Positions 48,979 through 57,784 of a stretch of 64,000 nucleotides of DNA are shown here, piece after piece (the first letter of the stretch is position 1; every line of letters starts with the position of its first letter). The position numbers and the translations under genes are program-made. Source of the DNA: Streptomyces sp. MJM8645 (GTDB lineage Bacteria > Actinomycetota > Actinomycetes > Streptomycetales > Streptomycetaceae); contig NZ_LJJF01000001.1 of the NCBI RefSeq assembly GCF_001625365.1, forward strand, positions 6,008,501-6,072,500, in the 5' to 3' direction. The notes beneath the pieces were generated by a model. That model was not told the DNA's origin. It worked only from the letters and a program-made list of their open reading frames with translations, and did not search any database.

Positions 48979-51900
48979 CTAGGCGTCCTCCCTCCCGGCC
49001 AGGGCCAGGGTCGAGCCGCGTCGCCCCTTGCGGACCAGGAGCTGGGCGGGGATGCGGGTGCGCAGGTCGGCGACGTGACTGACGATGCCGACCGCCCGGT
49101 CGCGTTCACGCAGGCCGTCGAGGACGTCCATCACCTCCTCCAGGGACTGCTCGTCGAGCGTGCCGAAGCCCTCGTCGATGAACAGGGTGTCCAGCGGCAT
49201 GCCGCCGGCCTCGTCGGTGACCACGTCGGCCAGGCCCAGGGCCAGGGCGAGGGAGGCGAAGAAGCTCTCGCCCCCGGAGAGCGTCGCGGTGTCCCGCTCG
49301 GTGCCCGTCCAGGCGTCGACCACCCGCAGGGCCAGGCCCGAGCGCTTGTTGCCGGTGCCCCGGTCGTCGCTGTGCACCAGGGTGTAGCGGCCGCCGGACA
49401 TCCGGACCAGCCGGTCGCTGGCCGCCGCCGCGACCTGCTCCAGCCGGGCCGCCAGGACGTAGGACTCCAGGCGCATCCGGAGCCGGTTCTCGGTGGAGGT
49501 GCCGGCGGCCAGCGCCGCGAGCCGGTTGATCCGCCCGTACCGGGCCAGCGCCGGGGCCAACTCGTCCGCGAGGTCGGCTAGTTGCCGACCGATCGAGGCC
49601 AGTGCCGCGCACCGTTCGTCGGCCGCCGAGCGGGCGGCGTGGGCCCGGCCCAGCCGGTCGGTGGCGGCGCCGAGCGCGGCCGCGGCGGCGGGCAGGTCGA
49701 CCGGCGGACGGGCCGCGGCCTCGGCCAGATCGGGCAGCGCGAGTTCGTGCCGGACGGCGGCGGACTCCGTCCGGTGCCGCTCCAGTCGGGCTGCCAGCCG
49801 CTCGCGCTCCGCGCGGGGGAGCAGCACGGCCAGGGCCTCCTCGGCGCTCGGGAAGCCCGCTGCGGCCGCGGCCTCGGCGAGCTCGCCCTCGGCGTCCCCG
49901 AGCCGGGCCAGCGCCTGAGCGCAGGCCCGCGAGGCCTCGGCCACGGCGGCGACCCGCTCGACCAGCCGCTCCAGCGCGGCCGCCCGCGCGGCGACGGAGG
50001 CCGCCTCGCCCCGGGCCGCGGTCACCCGTGCGGCGAGCTCGCGCTGTTCGTGCCGGAGCGCCTGGAGCCGGTCGGTGCGGACGGCGGCGCGCTCCCGGGC
50101 CTCGCGCAGCTCGGCGAGCCGGCGGTCCCGGTCGGCCGACAAACGGGCGATCTCCTGCTCGACCCGGCCGAGCGCCTCCGCCGAGTGCAGTGCCTCGCGG
50201 TGCTCGCGGTCCAGCTCGGCGAGGGCCTGCGCGAGCGCGTCGGAGCCCTCCGGCCCGGCTGCGCCGGTGGCGGTGGCCTCGCGGACCCGCAGCGCGGTGA
50301 GGGTCTGGTCCGCTGCCGTCCAGGCCTGTTCGGCGGTGGCCTGGGCCCGGCGGGCACGCTCCTCGTCGTCGGCGCCGACCCGGCCGTCGGTGGTCTCGGC
50401 GGGTGCCGGGTGTTCGGGTGAGCCGCAGACCCGGCACGCTTCGCCCGTGCGCAGTTGCTCGGCCAGCTCGGCGGCCATGCCAGCCAGCCGCCGCTCGCGC
50501 AGGCCGAGGCCGTACTCGCGGGCGTCCAGCGCGGCGGTGCGCAGGGCGGCAGCGCGTGGCTCGGCGGCGGCGATCTCGGCCCGCAGGCCGTCACGCTCCC
50601 GGGCGGCATCCAGGCGGGTGCTCAACTCGGCCCGTCGGCCGTCGAGTTGCTCGACCAGTGCGCCCGCCGCCCGGGCCCGGTCCTGCTGCTCCTGGAGGCC
50701 GCCGAGCCGCGCGTCGTACTCGGCCAGCCAGTCCTCGGCCTCCTCGGCGAGCTCGTCGGCCCGCCGGCGCTCCTCGTCCAGGCTCCGCTGCTCGCGGGCG
50801 AGTTCGGCGCAGCGCCGCTCCTCCGCCCCGGCGGCCTCCAGCCGGACCAGCCCGGCCCGCAGTTCGCGTTCGGCCTCGGCCAGCTCGGCGGTCCCCGCTT
50901 CGGCGAGTGCCGGGCCCCCGGCGGCAGCGCTGCCCGTGCCGCCGTCGCCGGCCAGCACCTCGCGGTGCCGTCGCTCGGCCTCCCGGGCCCGTCGGTGCGC
51001 CTCGGTCGCGCCCTCGTGCAGCCGCAGCGCGGACTCCACCCCGACGGCCGCCTGCGCCGCCGCCAGCCGCCGGCCGTCCCGGGCCGCCTCGGGCTCGAAC
51101 GCGGCCAGCCGGTCGGCCTGGAGCAGCGCCTGCCGGTGGCGGCGCTGCCGCCCGGCCAGCTCCTCGGCGGCCGCGCGCTCGCCCTGGGCGGTGCGTTGCG
51201 CCTCCTCGGCGCCTGCCAGCGCGGCCCCGGCGACGGTGCGCTGTTCGGCTGCGCCGCTGCGCAGGATCGCCGCCCAGCCGAGCACCCCGGCGGTCAGGTC
51301 GGCGGCGTCCTCCTCGGCCGGCACCCAGCCCTCGGCGGGCTCGGCGCCCGGGCCGGCCGCCTGCTCGGCCTTGCTGGCGAGATCCCGCAGACGGCGACGG
51401 CCGGCCTGGACGGCGGCCTCCTGAACGCGCCGCTGCTCCGCGAGCCACCCCTCGACGTGCTGGAACCGCTCGGTGTCGAACAGCCGCCGCAGCAGCTTGC
51501 CGCGCTCCTCCGAGTCGCCCTTGAGGAAGCGGGCGAAGTCGCCCTGCGGCAGCAGCACCACCTGGCAGAACTGCTCCCGGTTCATGCCGATCAGCCGGTG
51601 GATCTCCTCCCCGGCCTCCTGGTGCGACTTGCTCACCGCCCGCCAGCCGGGCGTGCCGTCCCCCGCGTCGGCGGCCCACTCGCGCAGCAGGGTCTGCGGC
51701 CGCTCGACGGTGGTGCCGGTGCCGACCTTCTTCGGCCGCCGCTGCTCCGGCAGCCGGGTGATCTGCAGCCGCCGCCCGCCGAGCGTTAGCTCCAGCCGGA
51801 CCTCGGTCAGCCTGCGCGCCTCGGCGTGGTCGCTGCGCAGCCGGTTGGCCCGCCGGGTGCCGGGGACGTCGCCGTAGAGGGCGAAGCAGACTGCGTCCAG

Positions 51901-52032
51901 CACGCTGCTCTTGCCCGCGCCGGTGGCGCCGCGCAGCAGGAACAGGCCGCCGGCGGCGAGCGCGTCGAAGTCGACGCTCTCGCTGCCCGCGAACGGGCCG
52001 AACGCGCTGACGGTGAGCCGGTGCAGCCTCAT
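48979..52032 (-). CDS. sbcC: Exonuclease subunit SbcC
   Basis: The 1017-aa protein is an SMC-like ATPase: Walker A GATGAGKSS at residue about 35, long coiled-coil arms, a zinc hook CRVCGSPEHPAP near the middle, signature LSGGESFFASLALALGLADVV and Walker B TLFIDEGFGTLD near the C-terminus. With SbcD it forms the nuclease that opens DNA hairpins and processes double-strand breaks. ATG at 52032 overlaps the sbcD stop. The length and order match other actinobacteria. Confidence 0.96.
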   Translation of the reverse strand: MRLHRLTVSAFGPFAGSESVDFDALAAGGLFLLRGATGAGKSSVLDAVCFALYGDVPGTRRANRLRSDHAEARRLTEVRLELTLGGRRLQITRLPEQRRPKKVGTGTTVERPQTLLREWAADAGDGTPGWRAVSKSHQEAGEEIHRLIGMNREQFCQVVLLPQGDFARFLKGDSEERGKLLRRLFDTERFQHVEGWLAEQRRVQEAAVQAGRRRLRDLASKAEQAAGPGAEPAEGWVPAEEDAADLTAGVLGWAAILRSGAAEQRTVAGAALAGAEEAQRTAQGERAAAEELAGRQRRHRQALLQADRLAAFEPEAARDGRRLAAAQAAVGVESALRLHEGATEAHRRAREAERRHREVLAGDGGTGSAAAGGPALAEAGTAELAEAERELRAGLVRLEAAGAEERRCAELAREQRSLDEERRRADELAEEAEDWLAEYDARLGGLQEQQDRARAAGALVEQLDGRRAELSTRLDAARERDGLRAEIAAAEPRAAALRTAALDAREYGLGLRERRLAGMAAELAEQLRTGEACRVCGSPEHPAPAETTDGRVGADDEERARRAQATAEQAWTAADQTLTALRVREATATGAAGPEGSDALAQALAELDREHREALHSAEALGRVEQEIARLSADRDRRLAELREARERAAVRTDRLQALRHEQRELAARVTAARGEAASVAARAAALERLVERVAAVAEASRACAQALARLGDAEGELAEAAAAAGFPSAEEALAVLLPRAERERLAARLERHRTESAAVRHELALPDLAEAAARPPVDLPAAAAALGAATDRLGRAHAARSAADERCAALASIGRQLADLADELAPALARYGRINRLAALAAGTSTENRLRMRLESYVLAARLEQVAAAASDRLVRMSGGRYTLVHSDDRGTGNKRSGLALRVVDAWTGTERDTATLSGGESFFASLALALGLADVVTDEAGGMPLDTLFIDEGFGTLDEQSLEEVMDVLDGLRERDRAVGIVSHVADLRTRIPAQLLVRKGRRGSTLALAGREDA

Positions 52033-53198
52033 CGGGGCAGGTCCGCCTTCCGGTCGGTGGTCTCCCGGACGCTCTCGAACCCGGCACGCAGCCAGCCCAG
52101 CTCGTCCGGTTCCGGCTCGGCACCCGGGCGCACGTGCCGCAGGAAGCCCTCCGCGATCTCCAGGTCGGCCCGGCCGCTGACCCGGGCCGCGTACGACCGG
52201 GAGGGTTCGGCCTCGCTCTCCTCGGGGTCGAAGAGCAGTTGGAGGGTGTGCGGGAAGCGGCGCCGCAGCTTCTCCATCGGCTCGCTCGGGCGGGCCGCGT
52301 CGGTGAGCGTCGCCTGCACCCAGGCCTGCTCGTACGGCGCGTACTCGTCCTTGGTGAGCAGCGCGTCGAGGCTGTCGCGCAGGGTGGCGAGCGGGCGCGG
52401 GCGCGGGCAGTCGACGCGCTCGGCGGCGACCGAGCCGTCGGCCGCGAGGTCGACCAGCCACATGGTCTTGCGCTGGTCCACCTCGGAGAAGGAGTAGGCG
52501 AGCGGCGAGCCGCTGTAGCGCAGGTGCGGGGCGAGGGTCTGGCAGCCGTGCAGGTGGCCGAGCGCGGCGTAGTGCACGCCGTCGAAGACGGAGGCGGGCA
52601 CCGAGGCGACGCCGCCGACCGCGATGTCCCGCTCGCTGTCGCTCGCCGTGCCGCCGGTGACGAAGGCGTGCGCCAGCACCACCGCGCGGGTGCCGGCCGG
52701 GCGGGCCGCGAGATCGGCCCGGACCAGGTCCATCGCCGCGCCGAGCACCGCCGCGTGCCCGCCGCGCTCCAGCCCGAACCGCTCGCGCACCAGCGTCGGC
52801 TCCAGGTACGGCAGCCCGTACACCGCCACCGGCCCGTGCTCGTCCGCCAGCAGCACCGGGGCGGCGCACTCGCCCGGGTCGGTGCGCAGGTGGATGCCGG
52901 CCCGGCCGATCAGCCCGGCGCCGACGCCGAGGCGGCGGGCCGAGTCGTGGTTGCCGCTGATGAACACCGTCGGCACGCCCAGCCCGGCCAGCCGGTGCAG
53001 CACGTCGTCGAACAGGGCGACCGCGTCCAGGCCCGGCAGCGCCCGGTCGTACACGTCCCCGGCGACGAGCACGGCGTCCACGCGCTCGGCCCGGACCACG
53101 TCCACCAGGTGGTCCAGGAAGGCGCGCTGGGCGTCGTGCAGGCTCTCCCGGTGGAAGGAACGGCCCAGATGCCAGTCGGAGGTATGCAGCAGTCGCAC
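52029..53198 (-). CDS. sbcD: Exonuclease subunit SbcD
   Basis: The 389-aa protein has the Mre11/SbcD phosphoesterase motifs: HTSDWHLGRSF, VAGDVYDRALP, ISGNHDSARRL and the later ALGHLHGCQ. It is the nuclease partner of SbcC with two metal ions in its active site. It starts with ATG at 53198 and is coupled to sbcC by ATGA. Palindrome-cleaving activity of this complex is notable given the perfect palindromes elsewhere in the window. Confidence 0.96.
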   Translation of the reverse strand: MRLLHTSDWHLGRSFHRESLHDAQRAFLDHLVDVVRAERVDAVLVAGDVYDRALPGLDAVALFDDVLHRLAGLGVPTVFISGNHDSARRLGVGAGLIGRAGIHLRTDPGECAAPVLLADEHGPVAVYGLPYLEPTLVRERFGLERGGHAAVLGAAMDLVRADLAARPAGTRAVVLAHAFVTGGTASDSERDIAVGGVASVPASVFDGVHYAALGHLHGCQTLAPHLRYSGSPLAYSFSEVDQRKTMWLVDLAADGSVAAERVDCPRPRPLATLRDSLDALLTKDEYAPYEQAWVQATLTDAARPSEPMEKLRRRFPHTLQLLFDPEESEAEPSRSYAARVSGRADLEIAEGFLRHVRPGAEPEPDELGWLRAGFESVRETTDRKADLPR

Positions 53199-53264
53199 TA
53201 CAGCGCCCCTACCTGCATGTTTGCCACTTCCATGTCCTCCGAGTCAGCACCGAGTCAGCACCGG

Positions 53265-53405
53265 TCACGCGGCCGGCGCCTGGTCAGTACCGAGTATCAC
53301 AGGACCCACCGACAGAGCCCCGTCCATCACAGCCCTCAGCCTCTCACCCGCATCAGGGGACAGGCGGCCGCAGACGTCGGCGGTGATCCGGATCGTGGAT
53401 CCCAA
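53265..53405 (-). CDS. Doubtful 46-aa small ORF
   Basis: A TTG-initiated frame encodes GSTIRITADVCGRLSPDAGERL and a short tail, with G/C-biased third positions over most of its length. It lacks a clear ribosome site, and the hairpin at 53403 overlaps its start. It may be a remnant of a gene or chance. Confidence 0.25.
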   Translation of the reverse strand: MGSTIRITADVCGRLSPDAGERLRAVMDGALSVGPVILGTDQAPAA

Positions 53406-53453
53406 GGAAAATGGGTCGGGCCCCGCCTTCTCGGGTGGGGCCCGCTTTCCTTG
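53403..53453. terminator. Orphan rho-independent-type terminator
   Basis: Arms 53403-53424 and 53436-53453 pair through aaggaaa/tttcctt and cgggcccc/ggggcccg with a bulge, followed on the plus strand by ttgtttc. No protein gene ends next to it on either strand, so it may end a small RNA. Confidence 0.65.
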
Positions 53454-53559
53454 TTTCACGAGGCCCCCGAGATTCGCCGCACAACTGGCGTTGATCGAAT
53501 GTCTACTGGCCGCTGGTCCACTGTGAGAACTGACCCCTTCGAGTCCTTGGACAACCATA

Positions 53560-53841
53560 GTGATCAAGCGTGTAGTAGTTGGCGTAGCGGCAACTGCGCT
53601 GTTCAGCCTCGGTGCCGGTGTGGCGCTTGCCCAGACGGGTGCGGAAAGCACGGCAGTCGTCACGGCTTTCCCTGCGACGGGTGCGGCCGTTCCGGTCGGC
53701 ACCGAGGAGGCCCACGCTCAGGCCTCCGTGCCCGGACGGACCGGCGAGGCCAGCACCGCCAACTGGCACTGGGTCAACGGCGGAGCACGCAACACCGTTG
53801 TGACTCCGGCGGGCTGGAGCGGCAAGCGCTTCGAGGAATGA
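53560..53841 (+). CDS. Small secreted protein of unknown function
   Basis: The 93-aa protein has a clear signal peptide (KRVVVGVAATALFSLGAGVALA, cleavage near ALA-Q) and a mature part of about 68 residues with no Cys, ending WSGKRFEE. The GC content is lower than in neighbours. GTG at 53560 is used although the ribosome site is poor. A hairpin follows the stop. Function unknown. Confidence 0.65.
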   Translation: MIKRVVVGVAATALFSLGAGVALAQTGAESTAVVTAFPATGAAVPVGTEEAHAQASVPGRTGEASTANWHWVNGGARNTVVTPAGWSGKRFEE

Positions 53842-54209
53842 TATTTCGGGATTGCCCGCTGGTGCCCTGCACCGGCGGGCATTCGCCGTTGTACGGCGCA
53901 CCCGTTCACAGCTGGATCGTCGTCCAGAAGTGGTCCATCCAACTCGCTGCTTTTGCGGCCAGATCTGCTGGTGCGCCCAAAGCTGCCGCCTATTGGGCTG
54001 TGTCTCCATGCGGCAGTCGCATGGTTCCCGACCCTAACGTCCGGTACTGACAATCCCGTCCGGATCGGGAGCCCAGGGGTCCTGGGGCGCGCGTGTTCGA
54101 TTACTTGGGGTGGATTGTCAGTGGCTCTGTGTATGTTCCTCGACGTCGGCGGCTCCAGGGTCGGAGCGGTCGACGGTGTCCGGTGCTGGGCTAGTCGGTG
54201 GGAGGAACC
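53842..54209. other. Gene-free region with lower GC content
   Basis: About 370 bases hold the hairpin at 53853-53881 and otherwise AT-richer sequence without codon bias. It contains the ribosome site of the next gene at its end. Confidence 0.5.
53853..53881 (+). terminator. Terminator hairpin of the small secreted protein
   Basis: A 12-bp stem with one G-T pair (tgcccgctggtg with caccggcgggca) and a 5-base loop begins 11 bases after the stop codon. Confidence 0.75.
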
Positions 54210-55379
54210 ATGCGGGTGTGGTCGTTGGGTCGTGAGGGCTCCGGGGTTGCGGAGCGCTGTGCGGGGCGTTGTGGGGGCTGCCGGGGTTCCGGGGCCGTCG
54301 ATGTCTTCGGGCGGTCGCGGGTCCGCCGGCGGGTGCTGCTGCGCGCCGGGCGGCGGGCCGGGGCGGATGGCGGGCCGGGTGCTCCCGGCGGGGCCCGGCC
54401 GTCCGGTGGTGACCGGCCGCCGGGAGGGCGTGCGGGCGGGGCCGGTGCGCGGGGGCGCCGTGGCGGGCGGGCCCGGGGTGCTCCGCCGCCGCAGCCGGTG
54501 GCGGTCGCGGTGGCGGCGGCTGCGTCCGACTTCGCCGGCCTCGCGCGGTACGGGCTGTTCGGCCGGCTCGCCCACCAGGAGTACCTGCGGCGCTCGGAGG
54601 AGCAGCTGAGGGCCCTGCACGCGCAGGGCCTGGAGGTGCACCTGCGGGTCCTGGAGGCGGGTGACTACGAGGACTACTGCACGGCGCTCGGCCTCGACCC
54701 CCGGACGCCCGCCGCCCGGGTCGCGTACGCGGGCGATCCGGAGCTGGCCGGGGAGCCCTTCGTCTACGCGGGGGAGCGGCTGGCCGAACTGCTCCCGGTC
54801 CTGCTGGACGACCACCGGGCGCGGGTGCGGATGTCCGTCGCGGGCGTGGCCCTGCTGGAGGCGGTCGGCGACGACCCGGACGGGCAGCGGCGGCTGGCGG
54901 CGGTGATGGGGTACGTGACATCGGCCTACCTCGCGCTGGCCGAGGGCGCGGGGGAGGGCTGCCACCTGCTGACGCTGCGCTGCCACGGCCCGGAGGACGG
55001 CGAGCAGCTCAGCTCGGCGGTGGAGGTCTGCGTGGAGGCGGGCGGCCTCTACCCCGCCGGGCGGGACACCGAGGCGTTCTGCGTGACGCTGGCGGCGGGG
55101 GTCGCTGGCGGCGGGGCGGGGGCGCTGCTGCTGCACGGCGATCCGGGCGTCCCGGCGTCCGGGGCCTCGGCCTCGGACGGGCCGTGGGTGCGCGGTTGGG
55201 CGCTGGCCGGCGGGCGGTTGCGGCCGATGACGGTGCACGAGGTGTTCGACGAGCTGGCCGACGACGCCGCGCGCGGGCTGCCGTTCCCGCCCGGGGTGGT
55301 CCCGCGACCGGGCTTCCCGCTGCCGGGCTTTTCGGAGCCCGCTTCCCCGTCGGAGGAGGGGGGTGGGCCGCTGGGGTGA
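54210..55379 (+). CDS. Hypothetical protein with basic Gly/Arg-rich N-terminus
   Basis: The 389-aa protein has an N-terminal 105 residues rich in Arg, Gly and Ala with no predicted fold, then a regular domain starting about ASDFAGLARYGLFGRLAHQEYL. It is acidic with frequent Leu/Ala helices and ends in a Pro-rich tail. ATG at 54210 has GGGAGGA three to four bases upstream. I do not recognise a family; a signal peptide is absent. Confidence 0.7.
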   Translation: MRVWSLGREGSGVAERCAGRCGGCRGSGAVDVFGRSRVRRRVLLRAGRRAGADGGPGAPGGARPSGGDRPPGGRAGGAGARGRRGGRARGAPPPQPVAVAVAAAASDFAGLARYGLFGRLAHQEYLRRSEEQLRALHAQGLEVHLRVLEAGDYEDYCTALGLDPRTPAARVAYAGDPELAGEPFVYAGERLAELLPVLLDDHRARVRMSVAGVALLEAVGDDPDGQRRLAAVMGYVTSAYLALAEGAGEGCHLLTLRCHGPEDGEQLSSAVEVCVEAGGLYPAGRDTEAFCVTLAAGVAGGGAGALLLHGDPGVPASGASASDGPWVRGWALAGGRLRPMTVHEVFDELADDAARGLPFPPGVVPRPGFPLPGFSEPASPSEEGGGPLG

Positions 55380-55584
55380 TCAGGGGGTTTCCACTCCTGC
55401 CATCCACCATGCGGCGCTGGGGACTGTTCATCGACCGCCTGTTCGGGGAAGATTCGGAGAAGATCAACAGCAGGAGCGCGCGGTGCCCCACGCCGCCGCT
55501 CCGGCCGCTCCGCTCCGTACCGTGCTCCGCAGGTCCGTCCCGCGCACTGCCGGTCCGGCGAGCCCGACAGCGAGAGGGGGACGC

Positions 55585-56283
55585 ATGAGCCGGATCGAGT
55601 ACAGCGCGGAGATCGCCGAGCTGCTCGGCAGGGTGCGCCGGCGTCCCACGGCGGGGTGGCCGTGGCGGCCGGGCGAGCAGGTGCCCGAGGGGCTGCCGGT
55701 GAAGCAGTCCTGGGGGTGGCTGTTCGCTCCGGACGGGCGGGTGCTGACCCTGGTCAACCCCAGGGACGGGATCTGCTCGCTCCCCGGCGGCTCGCTGGAA
55801 CCGGAGGACGCCGGGGATCCGGCCTCCGCGCTGGCCCGGGAGGCGGCCGAGGAGGCCCAGGCCGTGATCGGCCGACCGTACTACCTCGGTTACCTCTACG
55901 ACCGGGTCGGCTCGGCCAACGGCGGGCACGAGTGCGCGCGGGTCCGGATGGCGGCGGCGCTGCGCGCGGTCGGCCCGAGCGCGGCCGACCCGGCCTCCGG
56001 CCGGCACTACCGGCGGCTGCTGGTCGCGCCCGGACTCGCCGTCGAACTGCTCGGCTGGGGCGCGCCCGGGCTGCGCCAGGCCCGGGTGGCGGTCGCCACC
56101 GCCGCCCGCCGGCTCGGCGTGCCGGTCGCCGCGAACGAGGCGATCGAGGAGCTGCCGGTGGAGGGCTGCGTGGTCTTCCCCGGCGCCGTCTACCCGGATG
56201 CCGCGTGTCCGGACGCCGGTTACCCGGAGGCCGTCCACCCGGATGCGGTGTGCCCTAGCGAGCCTCACCCGGGCCTCACGTAG
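55585..56283 (+). CDS. NUDIX hydrolase
   Basis: The 232-aa protein has a NUDIX box GGSLEPED...ALAREAAEEAQ, with the REAAEEA helix that binds metal; the loop before it is two or three residues longer than normal. It would hydrolyse a nucleoside diphosphate derivative. GAGAGGGGG lies before the ATG. The C-terminus is low-complexity: five-residue repeats (YPDAA, CPDAG, YPEAV, HPDAV) from a short DNA repeat. Confidence 0.85.
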   Translation: MSRIEYSAEIAELLGRVRRRPTAGWPWRPGEQVPEGLPVKQSWGWLFAPDGRVLTLVNPRDGICSLPGGSLEPEDAGDPASALAREAAEEAQAVIGRPYYLGYLYDRVGSANGGHECARVRMAAALRAVGPSAADPASGRHYRRLLVAPGLAVELLGWGAPGLRQARVAVATAARRLGVPVAANEAIEELPVEGCVVFPGAVYPDAACPDAGYPEAVHPDAVCPSEPHPGLT

Positions 56284-56792
56284 CCGGAGGAGGGGCTGCC
56301 GGGTGACGGCGCCGTCCGCCTGATCCACGGTCAGGGCTTCGAGCTGGAGTCCGCGTGCGCCGGAGTCCGCGTGCGCCGGAGTCCGCGTGTGCCGGAGCCC
56401 GCGTGCGCTGACGCCCTTGCGTGAGAAGTCGGTTCGCGCGGAGTCGGGTCGTGTCGTGCCGGTTCGTGCCGCGCTGTGCCGTGGCGAGCCCCGGCGCGAC
56501 GCGACGCGTCGTACGGCGGGGTGGCCTGGCGATGGCCGTGTCGTAACGGTGTCCTGGCCGCGCCCTGACTACCAACTGACCACTCGCTGACTTTTTCACC
56601 GACCACTGTCTACGCGCGATGACCGACGCCGGTCGGCGTACACCGGCGCTGACCAGCGCCAACTCACGCCCTGTGGCCGATGGTTCACTTCTGCGTTGTC
56701 GGACTGCCCGTCAATGTCCTTGGCATGACCGCTTCCCGGTTCACCTACTGCCTGGTATCACTTCTGTGACCCATACCACACCAGGAGGTGCC
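56284..56792 (+). other. 509-bp region upstream of the secreted lipase
   Basis: The region holds a 16-bp tandem repeat (56346-56409) directly after the NUDIX gene and then lower-GC sequence leading to the lipase ribosome site. No gene is supported. Confidence 0.6.
56346..56409 (+). repeat. 16-bp tandem repeat, 4 copies
   Basis: Four units of ggagtccgcgtgcgcc with few changes lie about 60 bases after the NUDIX stop. Confidence 0.9.
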
Positions 56793-57590
56793 ATGCTCCG
56801 TCCAGCGCGCGCCATGTCCGTTGCCGCGATAGCGGCTCTGCTCACTCTGACCACGTTGTTCACCGCTTCATCCGCGAATGCGGCGAGCGTCAACTACGTC
56901 GCCCTCGGGGACTCCTACTCCGCCGGTGTCGGTGCCGGCAGCTACCTGAGCGACAGCGGCAACTGCAAGCGAAGCACCAACGCCTACCCGTACCTGTGGA
57001 AGAACGCGCACTCGCCGTCGTCCTTCTCGTTCGTCGCGTGTTCCGGCGCCAGAACCGGAGACGTCCTCAGCAACCAGATCTCCGCGCTGAGCTCCAGCAC
57101 CACGCTGGTCAGCCTGTCGGTCGGCGGCAACGACGCTGGCTTCGCCGACACCATGAAGACCTGCGTGCTGGAGTCGGACAGCACCTGCCTCAGCGCCGTC
57201 AGCGCGGCCCAGAACTACGCCCGCAACACCCTGCCCGCCCAGCTGGACAAGGTGTACTCGACGATCCACACCAAGGCGCCGAACGCCCACGTGGTGGTGC
57301 TGGGTTACCCGCACCTCTACAAGATCGGCGGCAGCTGCATCCTCGGCATCAGTGACACCAAGCGCGCCGCGATCAACGGCGCCGCCGACACGCTGGACGA
57401 GGTCATCGCCAAGCGGGTCGCCAACGCCGGCTTCAGCTTCGGCGACGTGCGCAGCATCTTCACCGAGCACGAGATCTGCGGCTCGCTGACCACCTGGCTC
57501 AACAGCGCCACCCTGCCGGTCGACGAGAGCTACCACCCGAAGGCCGCCGGCCAGTCCGGTGGCTACCTCCCGGTCTTCAGCCAGTCGTAA
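56793..57590 (+). CDS. Secreted SGNH/GDSL lipase
   Basis: The 265-aa protein has a signal peptide (SVAAIAALLTLTTLFTASSANA, cleavage near ANA-A) and the SGNH blocks: GDSYSAGVG (Ser), ACSGARTGDV (Gly), SVGGNDAGF (Asn) and DESYHPKAAG (Asp/His). It resembles the extracellular Streptomyces lipase structurally known to have three disulfides. AGGAGG precedes the ATG. It should hydrolyse lipid esters outside the cell. A strong terminator and repeats follow. Confidence 0.95.
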   Translation: MLRPARAMSVAAIAALLTLTTLFTASSANAASVNYVALGDSYSAGVGAGSYLSDSGNCKRSTNAYPYLWKNAHSPSSFSFVACSGARTGDVLSNQISALSSSTTLVSLSVGGNDAGFADTMKTCVLESDSTCLSAVSAAQNYARNTLPAQLDKVYSTIHTKAPNAHVVVLGYPHLYKIGGSCILGISDTKRAAINGAADTLDEVIAKRVANAGFSFGDVRSIFTEHEICGSLTTWLNSATLPVDESYHPKAAGQSGGYLPVFSQS

Positions 57591-57606
57591 CGGCTTCGCG
57601 CCGGTA

Positions 57607-57691
57607 GGCCATCGCATCGGCAGGCCCGTCGCATCGGCAGGCCTGTCACAGAGGCAGGCCTGTCACATAGGTGGGACCGTCGCATCGGTAG
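57607..57691 (+). repeat. 17-bp tandem repeat, 5 copies
   Basis: Five degenerate 17-bp units such as gcccgtcgcatcggcag run from shortly after the lipase stop to the terminator region. Confidence 0.85.
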
Positions 57692-57729
57692 GCCGTCGCT
57701 CCAGGGCGCCCGCCGAACCCGGCACGCGG

Positions 57730-57773
57730 GCCGTCGGCCCCTCTCCCCGAGCGCGGGGAGAGGGGCCGACGGC
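57730..57773. terminator. Bidirectional hairpin terminator
   Basis: A perfect 19-bp stem (57730-57748 with 57755-57773) with a 6-base loop stands between the lipase (plus) and the convergent Ddn-hemerythrin gene, whose stop is 12 bases away. Confidence 0.9.
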
Positions 57774-57784
57774 ATTCGTGCGTC

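Larger units (their letters stand above)
53199..53559. other. Divergent intergenic region with orphan terminator
   Basis: About 360 bases between sbcD and the small secreted protein. They hold a strong hairpin (53403-53453) that follows no annotated gene and a weak 46-codon minus-strand frame (53265-53405). Confidence 0.55.

Noticed and set aside
50591..52123. Long open frames in other phases over sbcC
   Set aside because: They encode Arg/Ala/Pro/Gly-rich low-complexity sequence and overlap a full-length SbcC with all motifs.
53220..53400. tRNA gene before the orphan terminator
   Set aside because: No cloverleaf with a TTC-type T-loop and acceptor stem could be found by eye.
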